From Monocercomonoides exilis (Eukaryota; Preaxostyla; Oxymonadida; Polymastigidae): a stretch of 64,000 nt of DNA. Where the stretch lies: positions 746,501 through 810,500 of the forward strand of contig LSRY02000013.1 of the NCBI GenBank assembly GCA_001643675.2, given 5' to 3'. The notes beneath the pieces were generated by a model. It was not told the origin of the DNA and made no database searches. It saw only the letters and a list, made by a program, of their open reading frames with translations. The position numbers and the translations under genes were made by a program. Shown piece by piece: positions 49,047 to 60,562 of the stretch (its first letter is position 1; each line of letters opens with the position of its first letter).

Positions 49047-52000
49047 GAGGAATGAAAGTCAATTTTGAGTTGAAAATTTTTATTTTTTTTCCGGATGATC
49101 AAATAGAAATAAATAATGGTTTTAAACACAATTGAAAATTGAAGAAATCTTTCTTTCAGCAAATCATTTTGTGGGCTTTTGAAATACATCTGGGGCACAT
49201 CCAAAGCATGTGGCTTTTTTTGGTTTTTGTTGCGCATGAATCGGTATTTGCTGAAGCAAATGAAATTCTTTCACTTCAAAAAATAAAATAAAATAAAAAG
49301 ATAAAATTGAATGAAAGATTAGAAAAAACCTTTTCAAAAAGAAATTGCTGTCCAATAAAAGCACAAAAAGGTGAAAATCTCCCATCCAAAAAAATGATCT
49401 CAAAATCACCATTTAAATGTGTTGTTTCGAATTGTCAAATGAATCCTTTCCAATTGCTCTTAAATGATGAGTCTTTCTTCATCCACCTTCTCTTTCTTCC
49501 ACTTGTCTGTTGATCAATTGCTCTCCCTTCATAACTTTCCTCCAACTTTCACATCATTTCATTGATCAATTCCTCTTCTTCTCTTCCCTCTTCTTCTCTT
49601 CATTTATTCTCTTTCTCATTCCTCTTCTTCTGCTTCTTTGCTCCAAACATATAAACAAGCTCTTCTGCTTTATTCGTTCCCCGCTTTCTTGCTCCTTCTA
49701 AATTTTGCATATTTATCCGATCAATGCAAACAACCAATGTTTTTAACTCAAAAATACTCATCTGCTTTTTTTTTCGAAGAAAAGATGCCTTTTAAGAAAT
49801 CCTTTGTTCCAATTGAGAGAATATGCAATGTGAACCTTCTCTTCTCATATTCTTTTTAAAAAAAGAAAAGAAAGAAAGAAGAAATTCCAAAAGATAAAAA
49901 AAAAAAAAAAAAACCAAATAAAAGAATTTTATACATTGTAATTAAAACTCAAAAATACATTTTCCAAAATAAATGAAAAATAAAAATAATTTCTTTCATT
50001 TCTCATTTCTCACATTTCTTCAAATTTTAATCATTCAAAAAAAACAATTTTAATCTGCAAACGAGCACAAACACAATTTGCCCTTCTTTGCCGGCTAAAT
50101 ATTCTCATTGCAAAATACTAATAACCCCATTCAACTCTTCTTCCTTCCCAATCTCTTGTTCTTCGCTTTCCGTTCTGCATTGGCCCTGCTTCCATCTCTT
50201 TCTTCTTCTTCTCATCAACCTCATCCTTTCATTTTCTTTTCAATTTTCTTCTTTTTCTTCTTTTTCTTTTCTCTCTTCCTTGTGCTCCAATGATGTAATC
50301 TTTTCTTCCCAAGCAATTCCCATCAATACAAATTCTCGCCAAAGCCAGCACTTTTCTGATAAAATTGTGTGTATTTCAAAAAAATAAAAGGTGCATCTTC
50401 AAAATATCTCGTGTCAAAATATCTAAAAAGATGATGGAGAATTGTGAAAGCAAATTGAATAGAATTTACAAATAAACGATTTATACCTTGGGATGAATGT
50501 TACTTGGTTGATGTTCAAGTGATGTTCAAAATATTGCTTTTCAATGTTAAAATGCAACCAACGCATTTTCGACAAATCCGATAAAGTTGCAATGGAAATG
50601 GAAACATATTCAAAGAAGAATGCAAATCGGAATGGAATTGAATGTGGATTTGGAAAATTGACGAAATCAAGGAAATATCATTGGCTTCACTTGGAAAGGC
50701 AAATATGACATATTGACCACTGAAGAAAATGTTGGCAAAAAATATGATGGAGTACTCAAAGGAATATTCTGTTGTTGAGCACGGTGTTTGTGGTGTTTTA
50801 TCAAAGGAATTAACATCTGCTTCGCTGTTGACAGCAGTTTTGCTCTGACTGTTCAAAAGGGGACTGCTGGCGGACTCTTCTTTTATGTGTTGCCTTTCTT
50901 CAGAATTTTTTGTTTGTTCTGGCTGTTGAACTGGACTGGCAAAATGAGGATTTGACAATGTTCCTTCAGTTGAATAAGGCCTCGCTTTCAATTCTATTGC
51001 TTCTGCATCTTCATCGCAAAAAAGAGTAGAGCAGTTCTGCTCTTTTCTTTTTCGATGCTGTATTAACAATAAGGTTTTATTAGGATTCTACAGTTATCAG
51101 AACATTTTTAATGGTTCAAAATAATATTTCACGAAAAAAATTTTTGATTAAAACAAATATACGTACTATGTCAATAATTATATGAAACAGCTTTTTTTCC
51201 TTGTGGAAAAATTTTTTTCTCTAATTAATTGTTATTATTTATTCAAATCATCAATAATCATTTAAATTTAAAAACGTTCTTATTTTAAACTTTCTCAATG
51301 ATGAGACATGAAAATCAGTCATTTCTTATCGGATTCCAGTTTTTTTTTTTTTTTTTTTTTTTTTTGATTGATTGATTGATAGATTGATTAATTAATTAAA
51401 TAATTCGGATTTTAATAAAAATATGAAAATAAGACATTTCAGATGACTTTTAATTAATATTTTGAAAGAATACTTTTGTTTGATTAACAGCTTTTTTTTT
51501 TTTTGAAAAATCCACAATTAATAAAATTTCATCAGTGCGAACAGAATGATTGATTGTGCAAAAAATTCCTGACAAGAATGTTTTCCTAATAACCGTAAGG
51601 TGAATAATTCAGATAATTTTTCTAGAAATAATTTTATTTTTACAATCTCATTTGATATGCAATACTTTCATTTTAACTTTATTTATTCATGGAATAAAGT
51701 GAATATTATAATCTCGGAGAAACTCAAAATACTATTTCTCTAAGTTTTAAATACTAATTCTTCGCATTCTTTGTTTGATGCGGAAATGAAAGTCTGGTGC
51801 CCCAAAAGAGTTTGTTTCTATAAAACATGTTTTGTGGAAAATTGTCAGAATTATTCCTCTCACATTTATTGCAAAATCGATCTTATCCGGATCTTTTTTC
51901 GATATCCGGTATTTATTGTAGAGAATATATATAAGAATTAGGGTGAATTATTTGTTAAATCAAAACAACTTTAAGGATACAGGTTTCTCAAAGGTTTTCA

Positions 52001-53599
52001 ATCATTGGAGAGATTATCTTCATACGAATGTTGAATGGAATTCGACTGTTTGAAAATTCAGTGTTTGAGATGAATTGATGACAAGTTTGTTCGTGAATTG
52101 TATGATTTCTTCCCGTTGTTCATTTGAAAATTAACAAAACAAAAAATCAAGAAGAATTCATTGATTGAAAATAATGTGTTTTCAAAAATAATCCCTAATA
52201 TTACATTATTATAAATAAACAATTTAATATCATTAAAGAAACCTAACAAAAAAATATTCATATTTCACTAATACTTTTCATGATTCAATGAAAAACACAA
52301 CGCTTTATGCAAAAAAATTTTGTCAATAATAATAATATTGGACAAAATATTTGACTTCAAGAATTTTCATAGAAATATTTTGTATCTTCGATAAACTTTT
52401 TGTGATCAAAAATATTGAAATAAATGAGTAGATTTTTTTATTACGTTTGAGATCACTAAACATAATGTTATAGTATCAATGATGTTTGTTCACAGTAATG
52501 AAAATCCAATTAATGAATATTGAAATCTGATTCAGTCAAAAAATGTTATTAGAGAAATAATTTTTTTCATGCTTTGTTCATTAAAGGCTTGAAAGTCCAT
52601 ATTTTCCCACATTTTATAAATCTTTAAAACTATGAAAATGTTTCTGTTTGGGGGGAAATAAGAACATTCAAGCTTTTTTTGCGCAAGGCATTGAAAAATT
52701 GCTTTACTCATAACATTTTTTCGCTTTCTCAGATTTCAAAATAAGTTAGATTTTCATTTTCTGAAACAGGCATCATTGAAATCAAAACATGAAGTCTTGT
52801 AACATTTCACGAATGTCAGAAAATAGACCTATTTTTATTGTGTTTTTTATTCTCAAAAATTCAATGAAAAGTACATATTATTTCAGTGAAAATGCTTGAA
52901 GCATAATATTTTGCCACATTTCGTAAAATAATTATTTATTTTTGAAAAAATACTTGATAAAAGTTTTTCTATTCCAAGATGATGGATTTCAGAAAATAAA
53001 AGATTGAAATTCAATAAGTGACATGCTGTTATTCAAGAATTTTCATTGATATGAAGTGGCAAATCCGTTTTGCTAAATCTTTCAAATAATGTCAAGATAT
53101 GATCACTATGTTTTCGAATCTGAAAAATATTATTTCCGAAAGTCGAATAATCTATCAAAAGAAGATCATTATTTGTCTCTTTTCGAGGGAAAAAAACCAC
53201 TGATTGCTTTCGGTTTCATAAAAAAACAATCACCTTTGATGAAAATTGGGAAAAAAATCAATTTTTGATAAAAAAAAAATAAAAATAAACATATGGCTGA
53301 TACTTTTTGAAATCATATTTTTGTTCGAGTTTTGAACAAAATTTTAATCTCAATGGGATTTTTGAGAAAATATTTATCTGATATTACAACATCACGAATA
53401 AGATGTATTATCAGTTTAAGCTCAATTTTTCTAACTCCCATTGAGATAAATATTTTGATCAAAACTCGAGCGAATGTGTGATTTCAAAAAGGATCAGCCA
53501 AATATCATTTTTGGATTGAAGAAAAATATTAAAGATGAGGAAATAAAAACAAATCAAAATCTTCTATTTAATAAAAAATTTCATTTGTGTTGAAAACTG

Positions 53600-53658
<59 letters not shown>

Positions 53659-54013
53659 GTTTGACTACAAACAAAAAAGTGAGCACTAATATAATAACAC
53701 TTGTTATTCATAAGGCAAATTAAAAATTATTTTGTTTCGAAATTGTATAATTCTTTTTCGAATTCGAATCATTATTGGTGTTGTTTTGCATGAAAAAAAT
53801 ATTGAAAAATTATAAAATTGAGAAAATAATATCGAATGTTTTATAGGGATCATAATTTTGAAAAAAAGAAATCTTATTTTTTCGAATTTTCCGGACTTTC
53901 ATGAAAATTCGGCCATCGAAAAGTTCAAACATAAGTTAATCCAAAGAAATATTCAACACTATTTTTCTTGGAAAAAATATTTCATCGTTCATTCTAATAT
54001 TCTGATTGCAATA
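49047..54013. other. 5-kb gene-poor, very AT-rich stretch
   Basis: Contains a poly-T run at about 51341-51365, a poly-A run of about 54 bases ending near 53655, and an inverted repeat at 53291-53503. One minus-strand open frame (about 51054-50515, 180 codons) begins after a good acceptor (TTAATACAG) with HRKRKEQNCSTLF and has ordinary composition. It might be an exon of an unplaced gene, but it has no ATG, no upstream exon and no domain that I recognise. Otherwise nothing. Confidence 0.4.
53291..53503. repeat. Long inverted repeat (foldback), arms about 70 bp
   Basis: The left arm at about 53291-53358 and the right arm at about 53436-53503 are imperfect inverted copies (for example TTTTTGAAATCA against TGATTTCAAAAA, and CTCAATGGGA against TCCCATTGAG). 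They flank a loop of about 75 bp. The arms do not match the ends of the neighbouring pogo-like element. A non-autonomous foldback element or a chance product of decay are both possible. Confidence 0.65.
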
Positions 54014-56048
54014 GGTTAGTGTTTTTATTGGCACCTTTTTTTTTATTGGCACCTTTTTTTTTATTGGCACCTTTTTTCTATTTCTTTGTGAAAGATAAAA
54101 TTTTCAATAAGAAACAAAGATTATATGCACAAACAATTGTTTTTATCATCAGCGGATGAACAGATGTGCTTATTTAATTTCGGGTCAACAGTTAAATATG
54201 TTAGTGAAATTATCGTATGAAAAAAACATGACAAATTCTTTTTAAAAACAAATTGAATATACAAAAATTTATTAAAGCAAATACTTCATATATCAAAACT
54301 TGAAATGTCTTCTGGCTGCTTAAAATGGACTTTTTTTTTGATCATTACCCAAAAAATTGATTGGTTTTTTTATGATCAAAAAAAAAGCTGAAGAAGGAAA
54401 AAGAAAAATGCAAGCAGAAATGGCGTCGATAAACTATCGCATTTATGAAAATAGACTCGAGAGAATGGCGCGAATTCTGATTGACGGAAAAGCCAGGCTT
54501 GTGGATGCAACCAACTTCGGTGAATTTTCAAAAAAAACTCTCATTCATGCAGTGAAGGCTGTAAAAAGTGAAAGGGATGTTGCCAAAGTAGGAAGACCGT
54601 CATTGCTGCGCAAGGAAAAAAAGGAAATTGTTACAGACGTTATAAAAATTGAAGCAAAGTGTGGAACAAACCTAACAGTGAAAAAAACAAAAGAATTGGT
54701 TTGCAAAATATATTTATTTTCTATTTATTTGTTTCTATTTAGATTGAAAATGTGATTGAAGATGAAGATTCTGATATTAAAGAAGATGCTTCACCAAAAA
54801 AAGAAATTTCAAAATCAGCTGCTTATTCCTTCTTGCGAAATCAGCCCGAATTGAAATTACAAAAGCCAAAAATTTTGGATTCAAAACGTCTTGCCGCATC
54901 TTGTCAGGACGTTTTGAAGCCTTGGTACGAAATGCTTGATGATTTGCATTCAAAATATAAATACAGAAGGGAGTTAATCTTCAATGTAGATGAAACTTCA
55001 CTAAGATTATCCGATAATTCACAAAAACTTGTTGCAACATCCTCAGAGTCTCCTTCAGCCTATTGCCTTGCTCCTTCGAGGGTGCGAAACGCGACGCTTG
55101 TAGCTGCTGTTGCCTCGGATGGCTTTTCTTTACCCACAATTGTCCTTTGGCCAAGTTCCAATGTTCCGGAAGAGTTAACTCCTCTCCTGTCTCCTTCGCT
55201 AGATGTGTGGAGCAATACAAACGGTTGGATGAACTTTTCTCTATTCGAAAGATACTCTTTGCGTGTTCTTCTTCCAGAAATATTAGAAAGAAAGAAAAGG
55301 ATGAAATTGACTGAAGAGAGATGTTTGCTATTCGTAGATTCGCACAGCTCTCGTGCAAACCCTATAATTTGGAGAAAATTTATGGAATCGAATGTGGATG
55401 TTATCACATTTGTTCCTCACACAACACATATTTCACAACCTCTCGATAGAGGTGTTTTTGCTGTTCTTAAATCGGTTTTAAATTCATCAATAGAAATCCC
55501 TCAATCTTCAACAGCTTCTTCCAACAGAAAGGCTTTGGCAGACATCCTTCCTCAAGCTCTTCATTCTGCATTCGCACCATCAGTAATAAAGAATGCATTT
55601 GATGCAAGTGGTGTTTTGTTTAAATCCTCAGGACCAGTTTTACGTAAATTACCCAAACACTCTTCTTTTCCTTTGCCCACTTATTCAAATCGTTTTGATT
55701 TTTACGGAAAACTGCTCACAAATGAGGATTTCTTAGAAAAGTGGGAAGAAGATATATTTATTCGAACAAGTGCGAAATGTTCCGAAGCCGAAGATGAAAC
55801 AGAAAACATTGAAGATACTCTTCCAATTAAGTCAAAGAAGAAAAGAGTTTATCGAAGAATTTTGCATGATGATTTGGAAAACATCGAAGAAGAAAATTCT
55901 ACAGATCAAAGTTTTGGAAAAAGAAAAATTCGAAGACTATTTGACCCAAGTTTTGTTTATTTTTGCTAATTGAGTCTGTATTTTTTGAATTTTATCACTT
56001 CAAAAATTTGGTGCCAATAAAAAAATGGTGCCAATAAAAACACTAACC
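54014..56048 (+). mobile_element. Intact pogo-like (Tc1/mariner superfamily) DNA transposon
   Basis: 2035-bp element flanked by a TA target duplication (54012-54013 and 56049-56050). The terminal inverted repeats are 22 bp and perfect: 54014-54035 and 56027-56048, starting GGTTAGTG. The inner part of the repeat, ATTGGCACC, recurs next to the ends: three copies on the left within 54027-54071, and two inverted on the right, the inner one at about 56010-56018. Such subterminal copies are plausible transposase-binding sites. It encodes one uninterrupted transposase. The perfect ends suggest recent insertion. Confidence 0.93.
54372..55969 (+). CDS. Pogo-like DDE transposase
   Basis: Cut-and-paste transposase acting on the 22-bp ends of its own element. 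Exons: 54372-54698 and 54743-55969 (517 aa). The 44-nt intron (GTTTGC..TTTAG) is supported by the smooth junction VKKTKEL-IENVIEDEDS. The N-terminal region (residues about 20-105) is a helix-turn-helix pair typical of psq/CENP-B proteins, with KVGRPSLLRKEKKEIVTDVI. The catalytic core has ELIFNVDETSL (first Asp), RCLLFVDSHSSR (second Asp) and PHTTHISQPLDRGVFAVLKS (third Asp), with 35 residues between the second and third. The QPLD-G-F motif is the pogo/Tigger signature. A basic, acidic-patched tail follows. There is no stop or frameshift, so it could be functional. Confidence 0.9.
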
Positions 56049-56050
56049 TA

Positions 56051-56281
56051 TATGAAACTTTTTTGTATCAAATTTTTGATAAAAAAACATCTCTGTGAGT
56101 TCAAATATTTCTGATAAAAAACCTTCACTTCATAAATAATGAATTTGAAAAGAATCTTTGTAACGAAAAGATAAAACTTCACATATTCTGACGTGTTTTG
56201 TCCTATTAAAGCTTCAAATAATTGATATTTTTTATTTCAAAATGATCACAAATCAGTGAACCTTGGATTGAGAGTATTTGT
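56051..56281. other. Short spacer between transposon and Snu114 gene
   Basis: AT-rich. It would contain the Snu114 3' untranslated region. Nothing specific seen. Confidence 0.4.
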
Positions 56282-59200
56282 TCAATCAAAACTTGAAGGA
56301 TCAATTCCCTGCCTCTTCATCTCTTCTTTCATTTCTCCTCCAAAAAACTTTGATGCAATCACAGTCTCAGATAATCCCTTAGTTGATAAAAGCAAAAGAA
56401 TAAATACATTAAAAAAAGAAAGAAAGAAAGAGAAAAGATAGCAAGAATATTCAGAAATCCAAATTGAAAAATAAGAAATTCGCAAAAATATAGTTTTAAA
56501 AAAAATAGTTTTTAAAATTTGAAATCAAACCTTTCTTCTCCTTGTCTTCAGCATCAGCTCTCTCGACAGTGCATCTGGAGGTGATGGTGTGAATGGGATG
56601 ATCGTCACTGTCTGATCCATCGGGTCACCCGGTGCAATGTCCCAGTGGTCAAACATCATCTGCACAAACGCCTGCCCTTGTGTATACGCCCTCAAATCCG
56701 TCTCAAAGCCAAAGCTGTCCAGAGAAGGCACAAAAGCCGTGATTGTCTGCAGCGGCGTCCCAGGCAGAGGGCCTTCCTCAATCACATGCCCCCTCCTCCT
56801 CCCCAACACCTTCATAGCAGCCTGCGCGCAATCTGCCGGGCACACGATACAACACCGCAGCATCGGCTCCATCAGCCTCGGGCTTGCCAGCATCAGCGCG
56901 CCCTGGCATGCACACTGGATGGCTGCCATAATCTGCGTGGGTGCTCTGTCGCTGGATTTGGGTGAAATATTCGCTTGCACCAGGCGGAATGACACATTTC
57001 GCAGGGGCTCAGAGCAGAGCGGGCCGTCTGAGGCGACAAGGGAGAAGCCGCTGACGATGGAGCGACGGATGGAAGAGAGCGCCTTTGTGTAGTCGTCGTA
57101 GGTGTTGTAGTGGTGGATGGGGAGAGTGCTAGTGGTAGTAGTAGTAGAAGAAGTGGAGGAGGAAAGATTTGATGTGAGTGAAGAAGAAGCAGAGGATGAA
57201 GTGAATGAAGAAGAAGAAGAAGAAGAAGATGATGATGATGAAGCAACAGAAGTGAGATAATAAGTGAGTGTATCGTTGATAAACAGATTCGGAGCAGACG
57301 CATCAATTCCAGATGACCACACGCTCTGTGCCTTTCTTTTACCTTTGCTGTCTGCTTCCTCCTCCTCTTCTTCTCCCATCTCAACAATCTTCCTCCCTTC
57401 ATACTCCTGCTTAATCTCATTCTCCATCGCCTCTGCCACAACTGCAAAGGAGTTCCTTCCATTCCCTGTGACCGCCACACACGGCATCGTCGGCTCATCA
57501 CCAACTGTCTCACAAAGCGGCACAAACGGATCAGATATTTTCACCTCTGCCTTCGCAAACACCTCCCTCAGATCATACATAGCACAGTCCAAGTACAACT
57601 CCCCCGTGCCTGTGAGTGTGATCTCCCCTGTCTCTGATAGCCCTGTCGTCGCCCTGCTCGGTACATGCACATCCAGCACAGGATACGTCTTCCCCAGACA
57701 CCGCAGCCCTTCCACCAGACGCGGCGTGTCCTTCGGGTGGATCGCTTCCACTGCAATGCGAAGTGATGGCGTCGTGTTGAACTGCAGCTTTCGGAACACA
57801 TTTGGCGCTGTCCGTAATTTTCCGTTGCGGAACAGCCGTTTGTATAGTTTGGAGAATGGAGAGTGCTCAGTTGATTCTGAAGTTGCTGCTGATTTGCTGC
57901 CTTCCACATCCATTCTGATCTCTTTCATATCGTCTGAATCTTCACTATCATTGTCACTTTCGTCTTCTTCTTCCTCTTCATCCTCTTCATCTACAATCGC
58001 ATTTGTAATCGTCGCCCTCTTCGATATCTCCTGATCCACCCCTTCCAACATCACCCAGTTTCCCGGCCCCATCTCTTCCACCTCCACAAAATACCTCCCT
58101 TCCCCGACAATCACTCTCTCCACTGTGCATTCTCCTCTGTCTTCTTCATTTCGCTGTGGATGGAAGTCTTCCCTGAGAACAGCCACTCGCATCCCTTTCT
58201 TCACTGTCCCGCTGTGGATGCGCCCAAACGCCCGAAAGCGCGTGATGGGGCCTTGCGCCACCAGACCACCTCCGACAGATGAGCTGCCAAACTCAGAGGA
58301 AGAAGAAGAAGAAGATGATGATGATGATGACAAGCTTTGCTCAGCACTCTCTTTCTCTCTCTGCAGCTGCTGTGCGTGTTCCACAAGCGGATCGAGGGTG
58401 ATTGGGTACATCTTGACAATGTCTATCATCAATGGGCCTTTTGGATCCATCGCTTTCATCGCAGTAGCAAAGGGATCGCTGAACGAGCCTGAGTAGATTG
58501 ACTTGATTCTGCTCAGTGGATATGGAAGATTCTGTGAATGAGAAGAAGAAGAAGATGATGATGAGATTGAAAGTTCAGATAATTCATTAGCCAAAGCAGG
58601 AGAAGCAGGAGAAGCAGGAGAAGCAGAAGACGAATGTGATGAAGTGTTAGACAAAAGATGAGTATTTCTTCGATTTCCAGAAACAACCAGAGGATTTGGT
58701 GGCTGCACATGCTGCACAATGGATTCTACAAGTGAAGAAGGATCGCCGAAGAGCCTGGAGAACACAGCTGGCAGAAGCTCATGTGGTGAAGCTGCCAAAA
58801 TCTGGTCAGACATTTTGCCCTTTGCAAAATGAGTGGTTGCAATCGATGGGTCGATGTGCGCAGCGATGTCTTCTTCTTCCTCTTCATTCATTTTCCCCCC
58901 GTTTATTTTTCCCTTCTTCGAGTTTTCTTTGTTCAAGTTGATGTGCAGTGGAGCAAGCACATTCTTCTTGATGTCTTCCCCTGACTCTGCAAGCAGCTGC
59001 CCCGTAATTTTGTAGATTGGGTTCAGCACAAACTCGCAAAAAGTCCTTTGAATAGAACGACCTTGCAATGATTTCTTACTCCTCGCAAACCGATTCGCTT
59101 GTCTGTCGTAAAACCAGTCGCCCCACAGATGCCTCGCAAACGCAGCAGGATCTACAGACAGCCGGTGCACTTTGCAGTGCACAGCCGCAAATGACTGCAG

Positions 59201-60378
59201 GCTAAAGAGGTACCCGTGGCGTGTGGAAGCAAACAGAACATTGCCCAGCACAGGTGAAAGAACAGGGCGAGGCGGCTCTTCTGGATTGGCTAAGGATTCT
59301 TTCAGTTCCTTTTCTGGTTGTTGTGATGATCTTTCCGTTGATAAGTGAAGTGCTTGTTTGTGTATCATGCTGTTTATCTGTTGGATGACATACCTAATCT
59401 TTGCATAGGCATCGTTTGGTGGAAGTTTCAATTCCACTATCAGTCGATCCATTTTTGACAGCACAAGAATTATGTTCAAGCCATTTTGAAGAGCATCTCT
59501 TATGATCATTTCAATCTGCATCGGAAATACAATTCCCTCTGCCACATCCACCACAAGAATCACTCCATCACTCACTCTAATGGCAGCTGTTGCCTCGTCA
59601 TAAAAGTTTGTGTGGCCAGGAGTATCCATTATGTGAAGAAGATATGACTTCATTTGCCCATTTTGGACAACTAAAGAAAGGGGACAACTTTTAACAGAAA
59701 CTTTTCGTTCATGTTCATCTTTTCGCACTGCAGTGAATTGGGGCTGTTCCAGATAATTAGAATAGTTTAATATTTATTTATGTTATGATTATTGTTTTAA
59801 GATAAAGAACAGATGAGATAATAAGTGCAAGACTAATATCAAATAAACCTTCATTTGCTCTACGTGCGTAACTTTTATAAAAAGATCCATCAACGAAGTT
59901 TTTCCTGAGTGAAGTGGTCCAACAACGCAAACATTTCTAATCATTTCAGGCATTGTCGATAATTCCGCAAGAAATCTCATGCTAAATCTCGTTTCAGGAT
60001 ATTTGCTAGTATCTGTAATGACTAAATCAAAACGTTTAGTATCAACAGGTTTAACAATAGGCTCTTCAATTGGTTGTGCATCTTCATCTTGCACAAGAAC
60101 TTCTGCGCCGGGGTAAAGTGACTCTGCAGTTGGAAAGCGAGATTTCTCAACAATTGCTATATAATGTCATCGAGATTTTAAAATGGCAATTTTTATATTG
60201 AGACAAAAAATATTTAAATTAATAAACCAGTTTCATGTGAAATGGTCTCTTCTTCAACACTCAATTTATCTTCTTGCTCGCTTGGCTCTTGTTCAGATTC
60301 GCTCATAATTTCTTCACTGTCGCTAAAATCATCGCCTCCAGCGAGTAAATTGCCAAATTCATCAAACGTGGCGTCCAT
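56282..60378 (-). CDS. SNU114: Snu114 / EFTUD2, U5 snRNP GTPase of the spliceosome
   Basis: EF-2-like GTPase that drives spliceosome activation with Brr2 and Prp8. Exons: 60378-60228, 60156-59849, 59743-56531, 56377-56282 (1255 aa). It starts MDATFDEFGNLLAGG, like human MDTDLYDEFGNYIG. Exon 2 carries SRFPTAESLYPGAEVLVQDE and the P-loop GPLHSGKTSL (about residue 131). Exon 3 has DTPGH (about 192), SKMD for the NKxD motif (about 246) and ELKLPPNDAYAKIRYV, which marks Snu114 and not EF-2. It continues to PGSPLQ-like PLPGTPLQTITAFVPSLDSF and GFETDLRAYTQGQAF. The last exon is recovered by homology: after TRRRK, the GTTTGA donor splices to GLSETVIASKFFGG, matching the family's GLSEDVSISKFF. Ser and Glu inserts explain the length (human 972 aa). 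It is divergent from the PEP-binding gene, 184 bp away. Confidence 0.93.
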
Positions 60379-60562
60379 TTCACTTATTAAGGTCAGAACT
60401 TGATCTTTCAAAAGAAACTTTCATTTTTCAGGCAAGTCACAATTTTATTTTATGATATTTAACAAATAAATGCGTTTTGAAATAAAGAAAAAAAGTTTGA
60501 TCGCACACATATTAAATAATTATCACAATTTATCAAGCTGATTTCAAGCTTTATTTGATTAA
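60379..60562. promoter_or_regulatory. Shared intergenic region of two divergent genes
   Basis: 184 bp separate the Snu114 ATG (minus) from the PEP/pyruvate-binding ATG (plus). It is AT-rich with no recognised motif. Both promoters must lie here, possibly overlapping the 5' untranslated regions. Confidence 0.45.
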
